Source: Cordylochernes scorpioides (Eukaryota > Arthropoda > Arachnida > Pseudoscorpiones > Chernetidae). From it: a stretch of DNA of 64,000 nt. Position numbers and translations under genes: made by a program. The notes beneath the pieces were generated by a model, which saw only the letters and a list, made by a program, of their open reading frames with translations, was not told where the DNA came from and made no database searches. The first letter of the stretch is position 1. The number at the start of each line of letters is the position of its first letter. The stretch spans positions 26,665,050-26,729,049 of the forward strand of contig CP092868.1 of the NCBI GenBank assembly GCA_030710605.1, given 5' to 3'. This document shows positions 1 to 10,618 of this stretch, piece after piece.

Positions 1-751
1 TATTAAAATATTTAATAGCCACATTTCATTATTTAAAGTTAGATTAAGGGATGTGAAAATATGACCATTTTATTAAACTGTAAAATAGTTCTATATTAAT
101 AAATATGTCATAAAACGATATTTTTGTAAATAAAAAATAAAGTTATTTATTCGAATTTAAAACATTTTACAAATATTAATATAAACATTTTTCTATAATA
201 TAATATATATTTTTAAAAATGTTAGTAGGATTTTATTGAACTTTTTGCCTATCATTAAACAAGGATTAAGGTCTTAAACATTGAAAAAAAAAAAACATTC
301 TCTGAATATATGAATTAAAATATATCTCGTTTAAAGATTTGATTTATCAAATATTAACCCATTACAATAATAGAGAATGACAGTCCAACCCAATGAATAT
401 TTAAACGAAAATACATTTGAATTTTAACTACAAAATGGAAGTCAAAACACACATAAAATATCCAGATATAATAGCAAACGATTCCTTGCCAATAACATGG
501 AATGGGAGATGGTTCACTAAGCCTTAAATCCGATTTGTAACGTTTCCTTTGATATATTTTAAAATTTTAAGAGACAAAAGAAAATTTTAAAATCTTTGAA
601 AACTTGTTTTCGGGGTTAAAAGTATTTTAGAATTGTTTTCGGGATATTTTTATAAAAGATAAGTTTAAATTGAGAAAATAATTTGTGGTAACTTTGTACC
701 AAAATATAAAGGTGATATTGAAACAACATATAGAAGACTATTTATTTATTC
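1..751. other. AT-rich DNA, no gene seen
   Basis: Very AT-rich, with short runs of A and T. I see no open frame with recognisable protein character, no RNA gene and no clear repeat boundary. Confidence 0.6.
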
Positions 752-1228
752 TTGAAGACTTGTTGTTGATTGAGACATATTTTTGTAGATAATTATGAAT
801 ATTCTAAGTAAAATGGACGCTTCCAGAGTCAATAATATATGTATTGAGAATGAATAAGTAGAAAGAGATTCAAACTTGATTTAAAGCGCGGTAAACAATG
901 GAAAAACAGGGAAGACTTGTTGTTAATTGAGACATATATTTTTGTAGATAATTATAAATATTCAAAGTAAAATGGACGCTTCCAGAGTCAATAATCTATG
1001 TGTTGAGAATGAATAAGTAGAAAGAGATTCAAACCTGATTTAAAGCGCGGTAAACAATGGAAAAACAGGGAAGACTTGTTGTTGATTGAGACATATATTT
1101 TTGTAGATAATGATGAATATTCTAATAAAATGGACGCTTCCAGAGCCAATAATCTATGTGTTGAGAATAAATAGAAAATAGATTCAAACTTGGTTTAAAG
1201 CGCGGTAAACAATGGAAAAACAGGGAAG
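752..1228. repeat. Three-copy tandem repeat, about 159 bp
   Basis: Three direct copies begin near 752, 911 and 1070. Each starts with GAAGACTTGTTGTT and ends near AATGGAAAAACAGGGAAG. Copies differ by a few substitutions and small indels. Each carries the segment TTTAAAGCGCGGTAAACAATGG. No coding potential seen. Confidence 0.85.
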
Positions 1229-1505
1229 TGCTGCGAACTAGGGGAAAAGGGAAGGTTGGAAAAGTTCTAGGTCAAATTCTGTCACCCCCCAATCTAGGAT
1301 ACTATTTCCAGACACACTCGGTTGGCCAAACATGCTAAAGATAGGAGAAGAGACCACTGAAGGTTTACCTCTAGGCCTATTTGTCCCTATACGGCTTATC
1401 CCTATAATTGAAGGTAAGAACTTATATACATACCATATATAACCTATTTCAGCTTGATCTGATCTGTTTTGTTTAAAGATAATATATCAGTGATATATTA
1501 TTACT
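1229..1505. other. Unassigned segment of higher GC
   Basis: This stretch is less AT-rich than its surroundings, and a donor-like GTAAGA lies at 1414. All three forward frames contain stops, so I do not call an exon. It could be decayed LINE or host sequence. Confidence 0.3.
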
Positions 1506-1509
1506 TTAA

Positions 1510-1918
1510 CACATAGCAATAACGCGCCATCTATACATATAAAATGAAAGAATTTAAAAGCACGAATGTTTCTTTTATACATAATACTGACCTTGTCTTT
1601 ATTGTTTGCGGAAGAGCATTGCTCGATGCAAATATTTGAATGTAATTCTACTGTCCTATAAGCTTATGTCCATAGTTTTCTTGAAAACCTTTTCTGAGAT
1701 TCCACCCTTCAGTGCTGCGTATATAAGCAGAATCGTCCAATACAGTATTAGAGCTCTGAGAAGCGGTCTGGTGGATTAAATTGGCGAAACCGCTGGGAGG
1801 GTTCATCACTAATAAGCCAAGCCTTCCCAATATATTATTTCATCGCAATAAGGGCAGTAGAAGTTTGTATTATGTATAAAAGAAACATGCGTGCTTTTAA
1901 ATTCTTTCATTTTATATT
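1510..1918. mobile_element. Fold-back element, family FB-1
   Basis: Inverted arms lie at about 1516-1590 and 1866-1914; both carry TTTCTTTTATACATAATAC or its complement. They enclose a core with GGCGAAACCGCTGGGAGGG (about 1781-1800), conserved in many copies in this window. The core and outer arms recur separately elsewhere, so the family is modular. No protein is encoded. The family may be related to PLE termini, but that is inference. Confidence 0.65.
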
Positions 1919-1922
1919 ATTA

Positions 1923-2270
1923 ATTTACTCTGTTTTGATTCGAAACGAATCGAACGTTTTTATCATCATCTTTGATATATAAAAAGGCTTGTCATATAAT
2001 GTGCAGGTGTGCAAGAATTGTAAAAGAATAAAATAATTATAGTAGCATAAAAATGGTGTTCATTTATCTTTAAATATATCTTAATATATAAAGTGGAATT
2101 TCTTATAAAATAACTTTCCCTATTAATCTTCAACCTATAATAGAAACATATCACAGCCAATCAGAATAATGTACGAGAAAAAAAAATATAGCGATAGAAT
2201 TGTTTAACTTTCATAAAGCGTTAGAGAACAAGGTAATCTCTAAGAACTAAAATTACAGAACAATTTCCTT
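1923..2270. other. AT-rich DNA, no gene seen
   Basis: AT-rich spacer with no repeat or gene that I can support. Confidence 0.5.
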
Positions 2271-2274
2271 CCAT

Positions 2275-2423
2275 AGTTAATTTGCATAGTTATGTTGAAT
2301 ACTTTGATTTCCTTTTCATTTTCCCTTTTCTCCTTTGTTTATGTTTTTTTCCTTTTCTTCATGAAAACGATGTATGGCGAGTCCTTACAGGACGGAAATG
2401 TCCTAATAAAGCTGTTGTTGTTG
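2275..2423 (+). mobile_element. LINE 3' end with TTG tail
   Basis: A pyrimidine-rich stretch is followed by a GGACGGAAATGTCC hairpin, AATAAAG and a short TTG repeat. The same layout (T-rich 3'UTR, AATAAAGGC, TTG repeats) ends the LINE copies at 17.8 and 56.9 kb, so I read this as a 5'-truncated insertion. A 75-codon open frame here is the pyrimidine tract and not a gene. Confidence 0.5.
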
Positions 2424-2511
2424 TCAAAATTAAAAACTATTTTAAAGGTGTAAGATTCTTTAAAATAGTTTTGAATTTTGATAACAGATGGCGCGCTAGT
2501 GCATCATAGTT
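2424..2511. mobile_element. FB-1 terminal fragment
   Basis: Contains AGATGGCGCGCTAGTGCATCATA, split by the same preceding AT segment as the copy at 55736-55803. The GATGGCGC block is shared by the ends of several fold-back families here. Confidence 0.45.
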
Positions 2512-2550
2512 GTTGTTTTATATATACCATATATATTATATAATAAAAAA

Positions 2551-2806
2551 GGCATATATTGGATTGAATAAAATATTTATTTGCCAATATTTCGGTTGGT
2601 TGAACGCCAACCTTTATCAAGGCATTACATTTTTGTATAAACAAACTCAAAGCCTCATAGTGTTATAATATAACATTGTTACAGTGTTATATAACACTAT
2701 GCGGCGCTGAGTTTGTGTATACAAAAATGTAATGCCTCGATAAAGATTGGCGTTCAGCCAGCCGAAATATTGAAAAATAAATATTTTATTGAATCCAATA
2801 TATGCC
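2551..2806. mobile_element. Fold-back element, family FB-2
   Basis: A long palindrome with outer ends GGCATATATTGGATT and its complement. The inner arms carry GAACGCCAACCTTTATCAAGG and the reverse near 2610 and 2745. Two more copies lie at 20993-21224 and 52661-52925, with the same ends and different loops. All three are near a TATGGATTGCTCTATT-type flank. The CCTTGATAAAGG motif resembles the terminal regions of Penelope elements, but no ORF links it to them. Confidence 0.75.
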
Positions 2807-2860
2807 TTTTTACTATGTAATGATTTAAGTATGGATTGCTCTATTTTCAGAACATATATA

Positions 2861-3796
2861 TGTAATATGATGCAATTGTTATTACACTATAATATTTGAT
2901 GTATTACTCTGTTGTAGAATCCTGTCGACTTAACCGTTCTGTGGCAATATCGTTGCGGGGTTTCTTGTTGTTGGATGCGAATGGTGAGATTTGGTTGAAG
3001 CGCAGTCGTTGAGTGGTAAGTGAAGCACACAGTTAGGAATAATCAGGACACATGATGAGGTTTGAAAATAAAAAGGCAACTGGGTTGGAGGGAAGAAAGC
3101 TTGAGAAGAGCTGAGCGATTTGACTTATTAATTAGTTGATCACATGGCGGTGATTGTACTTAGCTGTGGGCTGAGCAGAGGGAGAGAGGTCTAGAGCAGA
3201 TGTCACCTTCTTGGAAGCTAAATCATTACTGCAGGTGTTGTTCCTATGAGAGCGAAAACCTAACTACTCATTCTTGTTTTCCGATTTTACACCAAGCCTC
3301 AGTTTCTCTCTGATTGGTCGAGAGATGTCACATGATCTTTTCCTATTGGTTGACCTACTTAAGGTACTGTCTTTTGATTGGCCCGCGGTTTCCTTTGATA
3401 TTAGTTACGCCCGGCTTGGGTCAGGAAGTCTCGTGTTTATTTGACTTTATTTACTTCCGCGGCTATCAAAATACATCCTGCTTTGTCAGGAAGTATTGAA
3501 TGCTAGCTTTAACATTTATAACTTCTGGTCACTAGAGACGTCCTGTTTTGTCAGGAAGTATTGAGTGTATCTTGGCTAAAATAACTTCTGCTGTCACTAG
3601 AGACGTCCGGTCTCTGCCCCTGCAATATTGACACAGGGGTGCCCAGAATAGTCGTGCCAGCCTTAGGTCTACTTCCTATATCTTAATGCTACTTGCTTCC
3701 CTCCAGTTACCTTGTTCTTTATTAAGTCTTCGAAAATCATACATGGTACATACATAGTGGGTCGGGGTTGCATTTAATTATATACAAATTATGACA
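2861..3796 (-). repeat. 3' LTR of the 6.2-kb Gypsy element
   Basis: 936 bp, starting TGTAATATGATGC and ending AAATTATGACA. It contains a roughly 67-bp tandem duplication around 3466-3605 built on TTGTCAGGAAGTATTGA and CACTAGAGACGTCC. A short open frame inside (3314-3499) occurs identically in the other LTR and is not a gene. Confidence 0.92.
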
Positions 3797-5560
3797 GATG
3801 CGCCCCCTACATGTGAAGAATTCAAGAAGGGGTTAGCCTGAGAGAATTCTGTAAAATGAAAAATAATTTTGTGGGAAAATTAGTTGTGGGTATTGAGGGC
3901 TATATACAAGCATTGCTGGTGACATAAAAGTAAGATAGAATGGGGTTGATGATATAGGTTGAGTATAATTAATAGAAATCAAAAAATTTTTTAATTGTAA
4001 GAAATCAATGAATGTTATGGTACATAGTGGGCAAAAAGAAAATGCGCCTAAACGAATTCTACTCGAGATAAGAAATGATATCGAGGGAGTTCTATTAAGG
4101 CTTTTGAAATCAAATAAAAATAATATAAAAATAGTTGAATGAAATCAAAATTGAATGTGTTTGGTTGAAAAAGAAAAATATTTTGTTGCATGATGACAAA
4201 GACAACTGCTTAGTTACTTTTTTGCTCGACTTTTGAGAAAAGAAATCGAGGAAATTTCATAAGGCGCTTTGAAATCAAAACAAAATAAAATAAGAGTAGT
4301 TGAATGAAATCAAAATTGAATGTGTTTGGTTGAATGGTGAGAAAAAAAAAAAAAAGAAAAATGCCTAACCATATTCTAGCTCGAAATTGGGAATGAAATC
4401 GAAGGAATTCTATTAGGTCTTTTGAGAAATCAAAAATAAAAATAAAATAAAGTTTTTTGAGCGAAATCAAAGTTGAGTGCTTGGTTGAATGGTGAAAAAA
4501 AAAAAAAAAAGGAAAAATGCCTAATTACTTTTTTGCTTGAATTTTGGAAAGGAATTCGAGGAAATTTCATAAGGTCTTTTGAGAAATCAAAATAAAAATA
4601 AAAATAAGAGTTGAACGAAATCAAAGTTGAGCGTTTGAAAAAAAAAAAAAAAAAAAATGAAAAATAAAAAGGTTTCAACAACAAAGGGTGATTTAATGTT
4701 TTTAGTTTAATCGAAAACCAGTGAGTTTTCGTTGATGATTGAGTTGTGGCAGTTTAAGCTAAGTGGTAAATAGAATGATAATTGATAAATAAAAATGATA
4801 ATATAAACTAATTGGAAAAAAAATGATAATTAATGATTAAAATTGATAATAAGTTGGATAAATTGATTAAATATTTACAATTTTAATTGAGAAAAAATAA
4901 TGAAAATGATTGATATGAAAAATAAGGTATATTGGTTGGAACCCTTTGGTATCTACATGCCCTGATCTACATGTATTGGTTGCTCCATTTTGCCCTATAA
5001 ATGTTTTACTTGCTCAATTATGCCCTATAAATTTTTTGTCTCATCTGTAGCGACACTTAGGTGAAAAAACGTGATTCTAGCCCTCAAGTGCGTTTATGCT
5101 GTGTGTACAGGAGACATGGAAATCTATATAACCTTTATGTGTAATTTTTTGTCTTTGTGTGTGTGTTGTGAAAAATGTTAGAAGTCGGTTGTGTAAGAGA
5201 TGTGTGAGCTAGTTCTGGGTGTTGTTTCGTGGATGTGTAATTGGGTGGTAAAAATCGATATGTAGACTCGAACTGGAATCAAAACCGGTGGCATAGTGAG
5301 GTTCCCAGTCGACCTCAATAGGGGATCTTCTCCTTGTAATTAGAGATACGGAAGTGGGGTGTGTCGGGCAAACGAGAGGGAATGAAATTGGAGATCGGAC
5401 GAAGGCGCTTCGCTTTGTTTACAGAGGCCGAATTTATCCGCTGCGGACTACACTTCCGTCGTGGTGTCTCAAATTCTCGTTTCCTGCCGTCTATTTATTT
5501 TTGGTGCGGCTCAGATCTTGTTTTTGGAGCGTGATTTCTCCGACACTGGTTGGTTATCTT
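3797..5560 (-). other. Noncoding 3' part of the Gypsy interior
   Basis: After the polypurine tract this stretch is AT-rich with no retroviral-type domain. At 4110-4680 it holds four imperfect direct copies of about 155-169 bp, each with GAAATCAAA(A/G)TTGA and a long A run. A GC-richer part (5040-5560) may be old untranslated or env-side sequence; I cannot assign it. Confidence 0.55.
4110..4680. repeat. Four-copy A-rich tandem repeat in the Gypsy interior
   Basis: Copies of GAAATCAAA.TTGA occur near 4140, 4309, 4462 and 4616, each followed by an A-rich run of 10 to 18. The minus-strand open frames here (F-rich) are just the antisense of these runs. Confidence 0.75.
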
Positions 5561-6440
5561 TCAGTTACTGCTATCTTTTCGGAGTTTATTTAGATTTTCT
5601 GCGAAGATGGTTCCTAAAATTATGAGAAGTTTTATAAATACTTGTCCACAATGAAGAATTGCTTGTCCACAATGAAAAACTGTTTGTCCAAAATTAAAAA
5701 CTACCTCTTGTAGTTCGAAGATTTTCTGATCGGGCATAGCATAGATAAATAAGTACTTAATGAATAAAATTGGGATACAGTTGTACGGTAGAACTAATAA
5801 ACAAAGGATAAAAATCAGATGAAAGATAGGATATTGCCCCATGTTCGTCCACATTTTTGTAACTGGGGATTCTGAAATATTTGCTTGAACCTTATGAATT
5901 GTAGAATTTGAATGATTGGTAGGTTCGCCGTTCTCCTGTTTGATATCTTTAGGGAGTGGTGTGATATGATTGAGCTGGTTGTCAGGTTTGCAGTTTTCAA
6001 CGTCGGGGAAGAGTGATGTAAATCGTCTTGTTGCAAAAATGGCAGGGTCTAAATGCCTGAAAGGTTCGCTGCTGGTGGGTTTGAACCTTAATGACTCTGT
6101 TGGGAATAATTCGGGTGTTAAATGTTTGAAAGGGAACGTATAATTGGGGTTGTGCTTTATATGATAGGTGCTAACGGCGGGTGGTGATATATAATGGATT
6201 TTTTCTGTATACAGTTTAAGTTTGTTGACGTGGATTGTGTCAGTGTCTCTTTGAAGTGGTTGATTTGGTCGATCTATGCGGACCACATTTGGTGAAATAA
6301 TTTCTAATATTGTGTGAGGTCCTGTGAAATATGGCGCAAGTTTCCCTGTATTTGGGTGGTGATATAATTTTACTAATACTAGATCACCTACTTCGAAATG
6401 TGGTTGCTTGTGTCGTTGGTCATAAGTGTTTTTGTCTTGT
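5561..6440 (-). pseudogene. Gypsy integrase C-terminal remnant
   Basis: The minus strand encodes HFEVGDLVLVKLYHH near 6400, then YFTGPHTILEIISPN and VVRIDRPN near 6330-6280, followed by the ending VNKLKLYT. This matches the C-terminal GPF/Y-type module of Ty3/Gypsy integrases. The zinc-binding HHCC and DDE catalytic core should lie upstream and are missing. The frame runs on for about 190 residues past the module. That tail has a hydrophobic run around residues 155-185 and a short FHCGQ-type repeat. It could be an env remnant or read-through; I cannot tell. The retained fragment cannot integrate DNA. Confidence 0.7.
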
Positions 6441-7530
6441 AAATGTTTGTTTTGTGTGCGTGTGTGATATGTTTGGTGTACGAAATTTTGTTTTGTTTGT
6501 GGGTTTTACTTGTTTGACGATGTCTTGTGTCATGTGTTATGGTCTGCCAATACATTGTGAAGAGATAAATTGGTGTAAGTTCGACGTTATTTGTATTTTG
6601 AAAAGCCGGATGTTGTATCCATTTATTAAATCGAATGGTCGTTGTGACTTTAGTAAAAAAAAATGCCATTCAGTGATATTAGGGTGGAATTGAGTGAAAA
6701 ATGAGGTTTACGACGTGAACACGCTTTGAGTGGAGATGTGTCACAGGTGTGGTGAAAAGGCGTCTGTGGCCTGAAATGAAAAGTTTTGTGGGGTGACCTG
6801 TGACACGAATCGAAAAAAAAAAATTGTGAATGAAAAGGTGTCACGCGAAGTCCTTATTTGTACGAAATCTAACTTGTTCTCACTATGAACAACAAATTTA
6901 TTAAAGTCATATATCGAAATTTCTATTGTTAGTGTATATGGTACCTTTTAAGGTGAACATTTTTTTAGTGTTTTGGGTAGATGAGATGATTGTTACTAAC
7001 GACGGTGCATGCGTTTGTTGGTGGCTGTCGTCTTTTGGCGCGAGTGTCGTGCTTGTTGGGCGGGTTGTACGTGTTTGCTAGCGTGAAAACCGTCCTTTGG
7101 CTGGGTGTTGTCGGTGTATTGTTGTTGCGAATGTCGTGATTGTTGCTAAATACGTTTGTGGGATTGTTGTGAGGTACATTTTTATGGCGTGGCGGCGTAT
7201 GGTCATGCATAGATTTTGTGTGGTAAGTGTGTGAGCTGTACTGATACGTTTTTTTTGGGCATGGTGAGGGTTGAAGCCGTTGTGGCTTATATTTGAGAGC
7301 ATATAGTACTGGTAATTGGGTTGAGTGATAAACATGATAGTGGGGTCAATGAATGCAGGCAAGGGTTGTCCTGTGTGACAAATTTGATTGTAGTGCAAGT
7401 CCTTTCGGACAGGTTTGGCCTAGCCCGTGCGTGCATTCATTGAGTACAAAGGTTAGATATGGTTAACAGGGGTAGGTAGCTAGGTAAAAGTTCAAAGTCA
7501 ATTCCTTGACGCCATAGGGTGGGTGCCTAC
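6441..7530 (-). pseudogene. Degraded Gypsy interior between gag-like and integrase parts
   Basis: The minus strand carries short frames rich in His, Thr, Asn and Lys, which look like a decayed linker upstream of the integrase tail. No YxDD reverse transcriptase motif, DTG protease motif or HHCC motif is visible. The distance from the gag-like frame to the integrase tail is only about 1 kb, where several kilobases are expected. Confidence 0.4.
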
Positions 7531-7531
7531 C

Positions 7532-8002
7532 TCAGTTCAACAGGTCTCCTTTGGGACGTCTTGGTTTGGGATGGTTGGCTTGGCTCGGGACTGCTCGCAC
7601 CGTCCGCGAAATTGAAGTGAAGTCCGGTACTGGAAGATCATTTTGGGATCGTTGGGGCTGTCCCGGATCGCGCGGATTGGTTTCGGGGACTGTGTACGGC
7701 ATGGCGGTGGTTGAATCCTCGGTGGTCGGTGTCCGGCCTTGGTGACACTCGCCTGGGGTTGGTGGGGGTTGTGTCCGTCGTCCTCCCCGGGGAATGGCGC
7801 TCCGGAATTCCGTCTCACTTTGTGGGGCGTTGACACGTCGGATGGCCACGGTCATCTGCCATATGATGGCCGCTAGAAGGCGTCTGGTCGCCTCTCTTCT
7901 TGTCCGCTTCTTCGTTGTCAGTTTCTTTCCGTTCGTTGCCAGTTTCTTCTCTCTTGGTTTGTCATTGCCTTTTGTTTTGCTGGCGCCTGGGCTAATTTCC
8001 AT
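7532..8002 (-). pseudogene. Gag-like Pro/Arg-rich frame
   Basis: A 156-codon minus-strand frame starts about 120 bp inside the 5' LTR, where gag begins in LTR elements. It is basic near the N-terminus (KKRTRREATRRLLAA) and rich in Pro, Thr and Arg later on. There is no CCHC zinc knuckle and no capsid fold that I can recognise, so gag is inferred from position and composition. The frame ends before any protease. An overlapping frame (7537-7836) is also open because the region is GC-rich. Confidence 0.4.
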
Positions 8003-8046
8003 CTTTATCCTGATTAAGTTCCATAATCTTTATCCTGTCGACTCTG

Positions 8047-8122
8047 TGTAATATGATGATGTTGTTGTTATTGCACTATAATATTTGATGTATTACACTG
8101 TTGTAGAATCCTGTCGACTCTG
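8047..8122 (-). repeat. Extra partial LTR start next to the 5' LTR
   Basis: The first 76 bp of the LTR (TGTAATATGATG to TGTCGACTCTG) is present in diverged form immediately inside the 8123-9058 LTR. It is therefore a tandem duplication of the LTR edge. It lies where the tRNA primer site should be, so this copy's primer site may be displaced. Confidence 0.8.
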
Positions 8123-9058
8123 TGTAATATGATGCAATTGTTATTACACTATAATATTTGATGTATTACTCTGTTGTAGAATCCTGTCGACTTAACCGTT
8201 CTGTGGCAATATCGTTGCGGGGTTTCTTGTTGTTGGATGCGAATGGTGAGATTTGGTTGAAGCGCAGTCGTTGAGTGGTAAGTGAAGCACACAGTTAGGA
8301 ATAATCAGGACACATGATGAGGTTTGAAAATAAAAAGGCAACTGGGTTGGAGGGAAGAAAGCTTGAGAAGAGCTGAGCGATTTGACTTATTAATTAGTTG
8401 ATCACATGGCGGTGATTGTACTTAGCTGTGGGCTGAGCAGAGGGAGAGAGGTCTAGAGCAGATGTCACCTTCTTGGAAGCTAAATCATTACAGCAGGTGT
8501 TGTTCCTATGAGAGCGAAAACCTAACTACTCATTCTTGTTTTCCGATTTTACACCAAGCCTCAGTTTCTCTCTGATTGGTCGAGAGATGTCACATGATCT
8601 TTTCCTATTGGTTGACCTACTTAAGGTACTGTCTTTTGATTGGCCCGCGGTTTCCTTTGATATTAGTTACGCCCGGCTTGGGTCAGGAAGTCTCGTGTTT
8701 ATTTGACTTTATTTACTTCCGCGGCTATCAAAATACATCCTGCTTTGTCAGGAAGTATTGAATGCTAGCTTTAACATTTATAACTTCTGGTCACTAGAGA
8801 CGTCCTGTTTTGTCAGGAAGTATTGAGTGTATCTTGGCTAAAATAACTTCTGCTGTCACTAGAGACGTCCGGTCTCTGCCCCTGCAATATTGACACAGGG
8901 GTGCCCAGAATAGTCGTGCCAGCCTTAGGTCTACTTCCTATATCTTAATGCTACTTGCTTCCCTCCAGTTACCTTGTTCTTTATTAAGTCTTCGAAAATC
9001 ATACATGGTACATACATAGTGGGTCGGGGTTGCATTTAATTATATACAAATTATGACA
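8123..9058 (-). repeat. 5' LTR of the 6.2-kb Gypsy element
   Basis: 936 bp, identical to the left LTR apart from a single difference that I could find. It carries the same internal 67-bp duplication and CCAAT cluster. Confidence 0.92.
8575..8643 (-). promoter_or_regulatory. Triple CCAAT cluster in the 5' LTR
   Basis: Three ATTGG pentamers at 8575, 8606 and 8639 read as CCAAT in the element's transcriptional direction. They are spaced about 31 and 33 bp apart. The same trio lies at 3313, 3344 and 3377 in the other LTR. Such spacing is typical of NF-Y-responsive promoters; use here is inferred. Confidence 0.45.
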
Positions 9059-9072
9059 TATATATTTATACT

Positions 9073-9259
9073 CTCATGGACAAAACTTAAGGAAATAGAA
9101 CACGTCTTTTATGTCATTGGTCGTCTGTTTTTATGAAGGAGCTATAGACAATTTTGTTCACACTTGGTTATCTCGTGTGTCTTCAATAAAGGTCACTGTG
9201 CATCTCTTTCAGAGATATTGTCTCAATTCCGATATACATGCTAAAATTTTGTCCATGAG
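9073..9259. mobile_element. Mariner-like MITE with CTCATGGACAAAA ends
   Basis: Terminal inverted repeats CTCATGGACAAAACTT and AAAATTTTGTCCATGAG are flanked by TA-rich DNA. No transposase. The inner half (TTCACACTTGGTTATCTCG to GATATACATGCTAAA) is the unit amplified in the array at 27.8-28.5 kb. A second dispersed copy is at 46238-46443 and a fragment at about 36550-36597. Confidence 0.75.
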
Positions 9260-9506
9260 TATACTTCAAAAAATATACAACGAAATATTTATTTATAGCA
9301 AAATCTTTTATAACAGATTCTTAAATATATTTTAAAATATTATATTTAGTTTTCTATCTTTTCTTTTAATGACAATAATATTTTTTCGGAATCTTCAATT
9401 TTATTTGAGATTTCATTTTTGCTTTTATCAAATGTTTATATAGCAGTTTAATGTACTATATTGTATACATATAATTTATTAATTATATATTATTTTTATA
9501 TATACA
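9260..9506. other. AT-rich spacer
   Basis: No feature that I can support. Confidence 0.4.
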
Positions 9507-9688
9507 CAGTAGAAAACCTCCATGAGAGGACACTCGCGCTAGATAACACATCTTTCTACAAAGGACAGTTTTCATTTACAAAATTACCATTTTTACTATT
9601 TAGTAACTCTCCAGTAAGAGAACACCTCTCTCTAAAGGACATTTTGGCTCTGCAATTAGGTGTTGTCCTTTACAGGGAGGTTCTACTG
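9507..9688. mobile_element. Pogo/Tigger-like MITE
   Basis: 182 bp with ends CAGTAGAAAACCTCCATGAG and GGGAGGTTCTACTG, next to TA. Internally it has CTAAAGGACATTTTGGCTCTG. No transposase. Related copies are at 35619-35793 and, split by the hAT element, 11698-14585. CAGTA...CTCC ends are characteristic of pogo/Tigger-type Tc1-mariner elements. Confidence 0.8.
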
Positions 9689-9849
9689 TATATATATACA
9701 TGTCATGAATTATTTTGTTTTATTGTTGAAAAAGATAGAGATTTTAAGGTGCAGTCGTAAAAATAGGAAAGATAATTATTTACCCATCAAGTAGTTTTTA
9801 TTTTGAATTACTTGAAGCAAATTACACATAAAATTATTAAAAATAAAGA

Positions 9850-10072
9850 AGGCATCTCCTGACCACAAGCACATGTGCTTTTTTAGATGGCAGAGCGCCA
9901 TCTAGTGGAGTAAAAATAAACTAAACGTTTATTTAGCTTACTCCGAGATATTTGGCCAACCCAATTTCTTGATAAATCAAGAAAAGCCATCCACGAACGC
10001 GTTTCGCGCTGTTGGCGCTCGTCAGCGTGGAGAAGGCTGTAGCCATTTTTAATATCAACACCTGACCCACTT
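9850..10072 (-). mobile_element. Hammerhead-bearing repeat, family HHR-A
   Basis: Begins with GGCATCTCCTGACC. It runs through a GATGGCAGAGCGCCATC palindrome and TTTGGCCAACCCAATTTCTTG into a complete hammerhead motif at 9991-10030, then ends near AATATCAACACCTGA. Other copies are at 10484, 17916, 52379 and 57805. It encodes no protein. Type I hammerheads of this minimal form are known from Penelope-like elements and animal retrozymes; which of these it belongs to is not settled by this sequence. Confidence 0.75.
9991..10030 (-). ncRNA. Hammerhead ribozyme, type I, intact core
   Basis: On the minus strand the order is CCACG, CUGACGA, a GCGC...GCGC helix with a five-base loop, GAAA, CGCGUU, CGUGG. 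CCACG/CGUGG forms stem I, the GCGC pair is stem II, and stem III is only two base pairs (AC with GU). The predicted cleavage is after GUU. All invariant core bases (CUGANGA and GAAA) are present. The two-bp stem III is the minimal form described for PLE-type hammerheads, which often cleave best as dimers. Confidence 0.75.
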
Positions 10073-10483
10073 ATCTTTTATTTTTTTTCTATTGTTTTTT
10101 CACATAAAATTATTTATGACAGTAATATAGAATTTATAAAATGAATTCGATATTCGTGAATTAAAAAAATAGGTAGGTTAACTATACATATTTACAGCAA
10201 ATATTCAAAAAGTGGTATCTTCTAAATCTATGGTCAAAAATGTAGAACAGTCAATGATGAAAATAAAATACATGTTTTAAAAAAATAAAATATTTGCATT
10301 TTAGATTATATAATATACATATACTTTTAAGATATTTTTTAAATTTATATTTATCAACACAACATATTGAATCATAATATTTACTGATATTGTTTATATA
10401 TATTATTCCTCATTCTATTTATATAGTCAAAAGGTCATTTATAAAATCTTATAAAGTATTATTAAATCTATTAAAAACAAAGT
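10073..10483. other. AT-rich spacer
   Basis: No gene or repeat boundary recognised. Confidence 0.4.
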
Positions 10484-10618
10484 AGGCATATCCTGACCAG
10501 GAGCACGTGTGGTTTTCAGAAGGCAGAGCGCCATCTGGTGAAACAGAAATCAACTAAACATTGATTTAGCCTATTCCCTGATATTTGGCCAACCTAATTT
10601 CTTAATAAATCAATAGAT
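10484..10618 (-). mobile_element. Truncated HHR-A copy without the ribozyme
   Basis: Starts TAGGCATATCCTGACC, keeps the GGCAGAGCGCCATC palindrome and TTGGCCAACC block, and stops just before the hammerhead segment. Confidence 0.75.

Larger units (their letters stand above)
2861..9058 (-). mobile_element. Ty3/Gypsy LTR retrotransposon, internally deleted
   Basis: The element spans 6,198 bp and is bounded by 936-bp LTRs starting TG and ending CA. Short TATA/TATATA direct repeats flank it (sequence just before 2861 and just after 9058). A polypurine tract, AGGGGGCGCATC on the minus strand, abuts the left LTR, so the element is read right to left with the 5' LTR at 8123-9058. The interior keeps a Pro/Arg-rich gag-like frame and the integrase C-terminal module. 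Protease, reverse transcriptase, RNase H and the integrase core are absent, so it cannot move on its own. I found only one LTR-LTR difference, near 3231 versus 8493, which implies a recent insertion. Confidence 0.9.

Noticed and set aside
3314-3499. 61-codon frame in the Gypsy LTR
   Set aside because: Identical frame in both LTRs, on the strand opposite to element transcription, no domain.
5561-5900. Envelope gene in the 6.2-kb Gypsy
   Set aside because: Hydrophobic residues follow the integrase tail, but there is no signal peptide, furin-type site or conserved cysteine pattern to support env.
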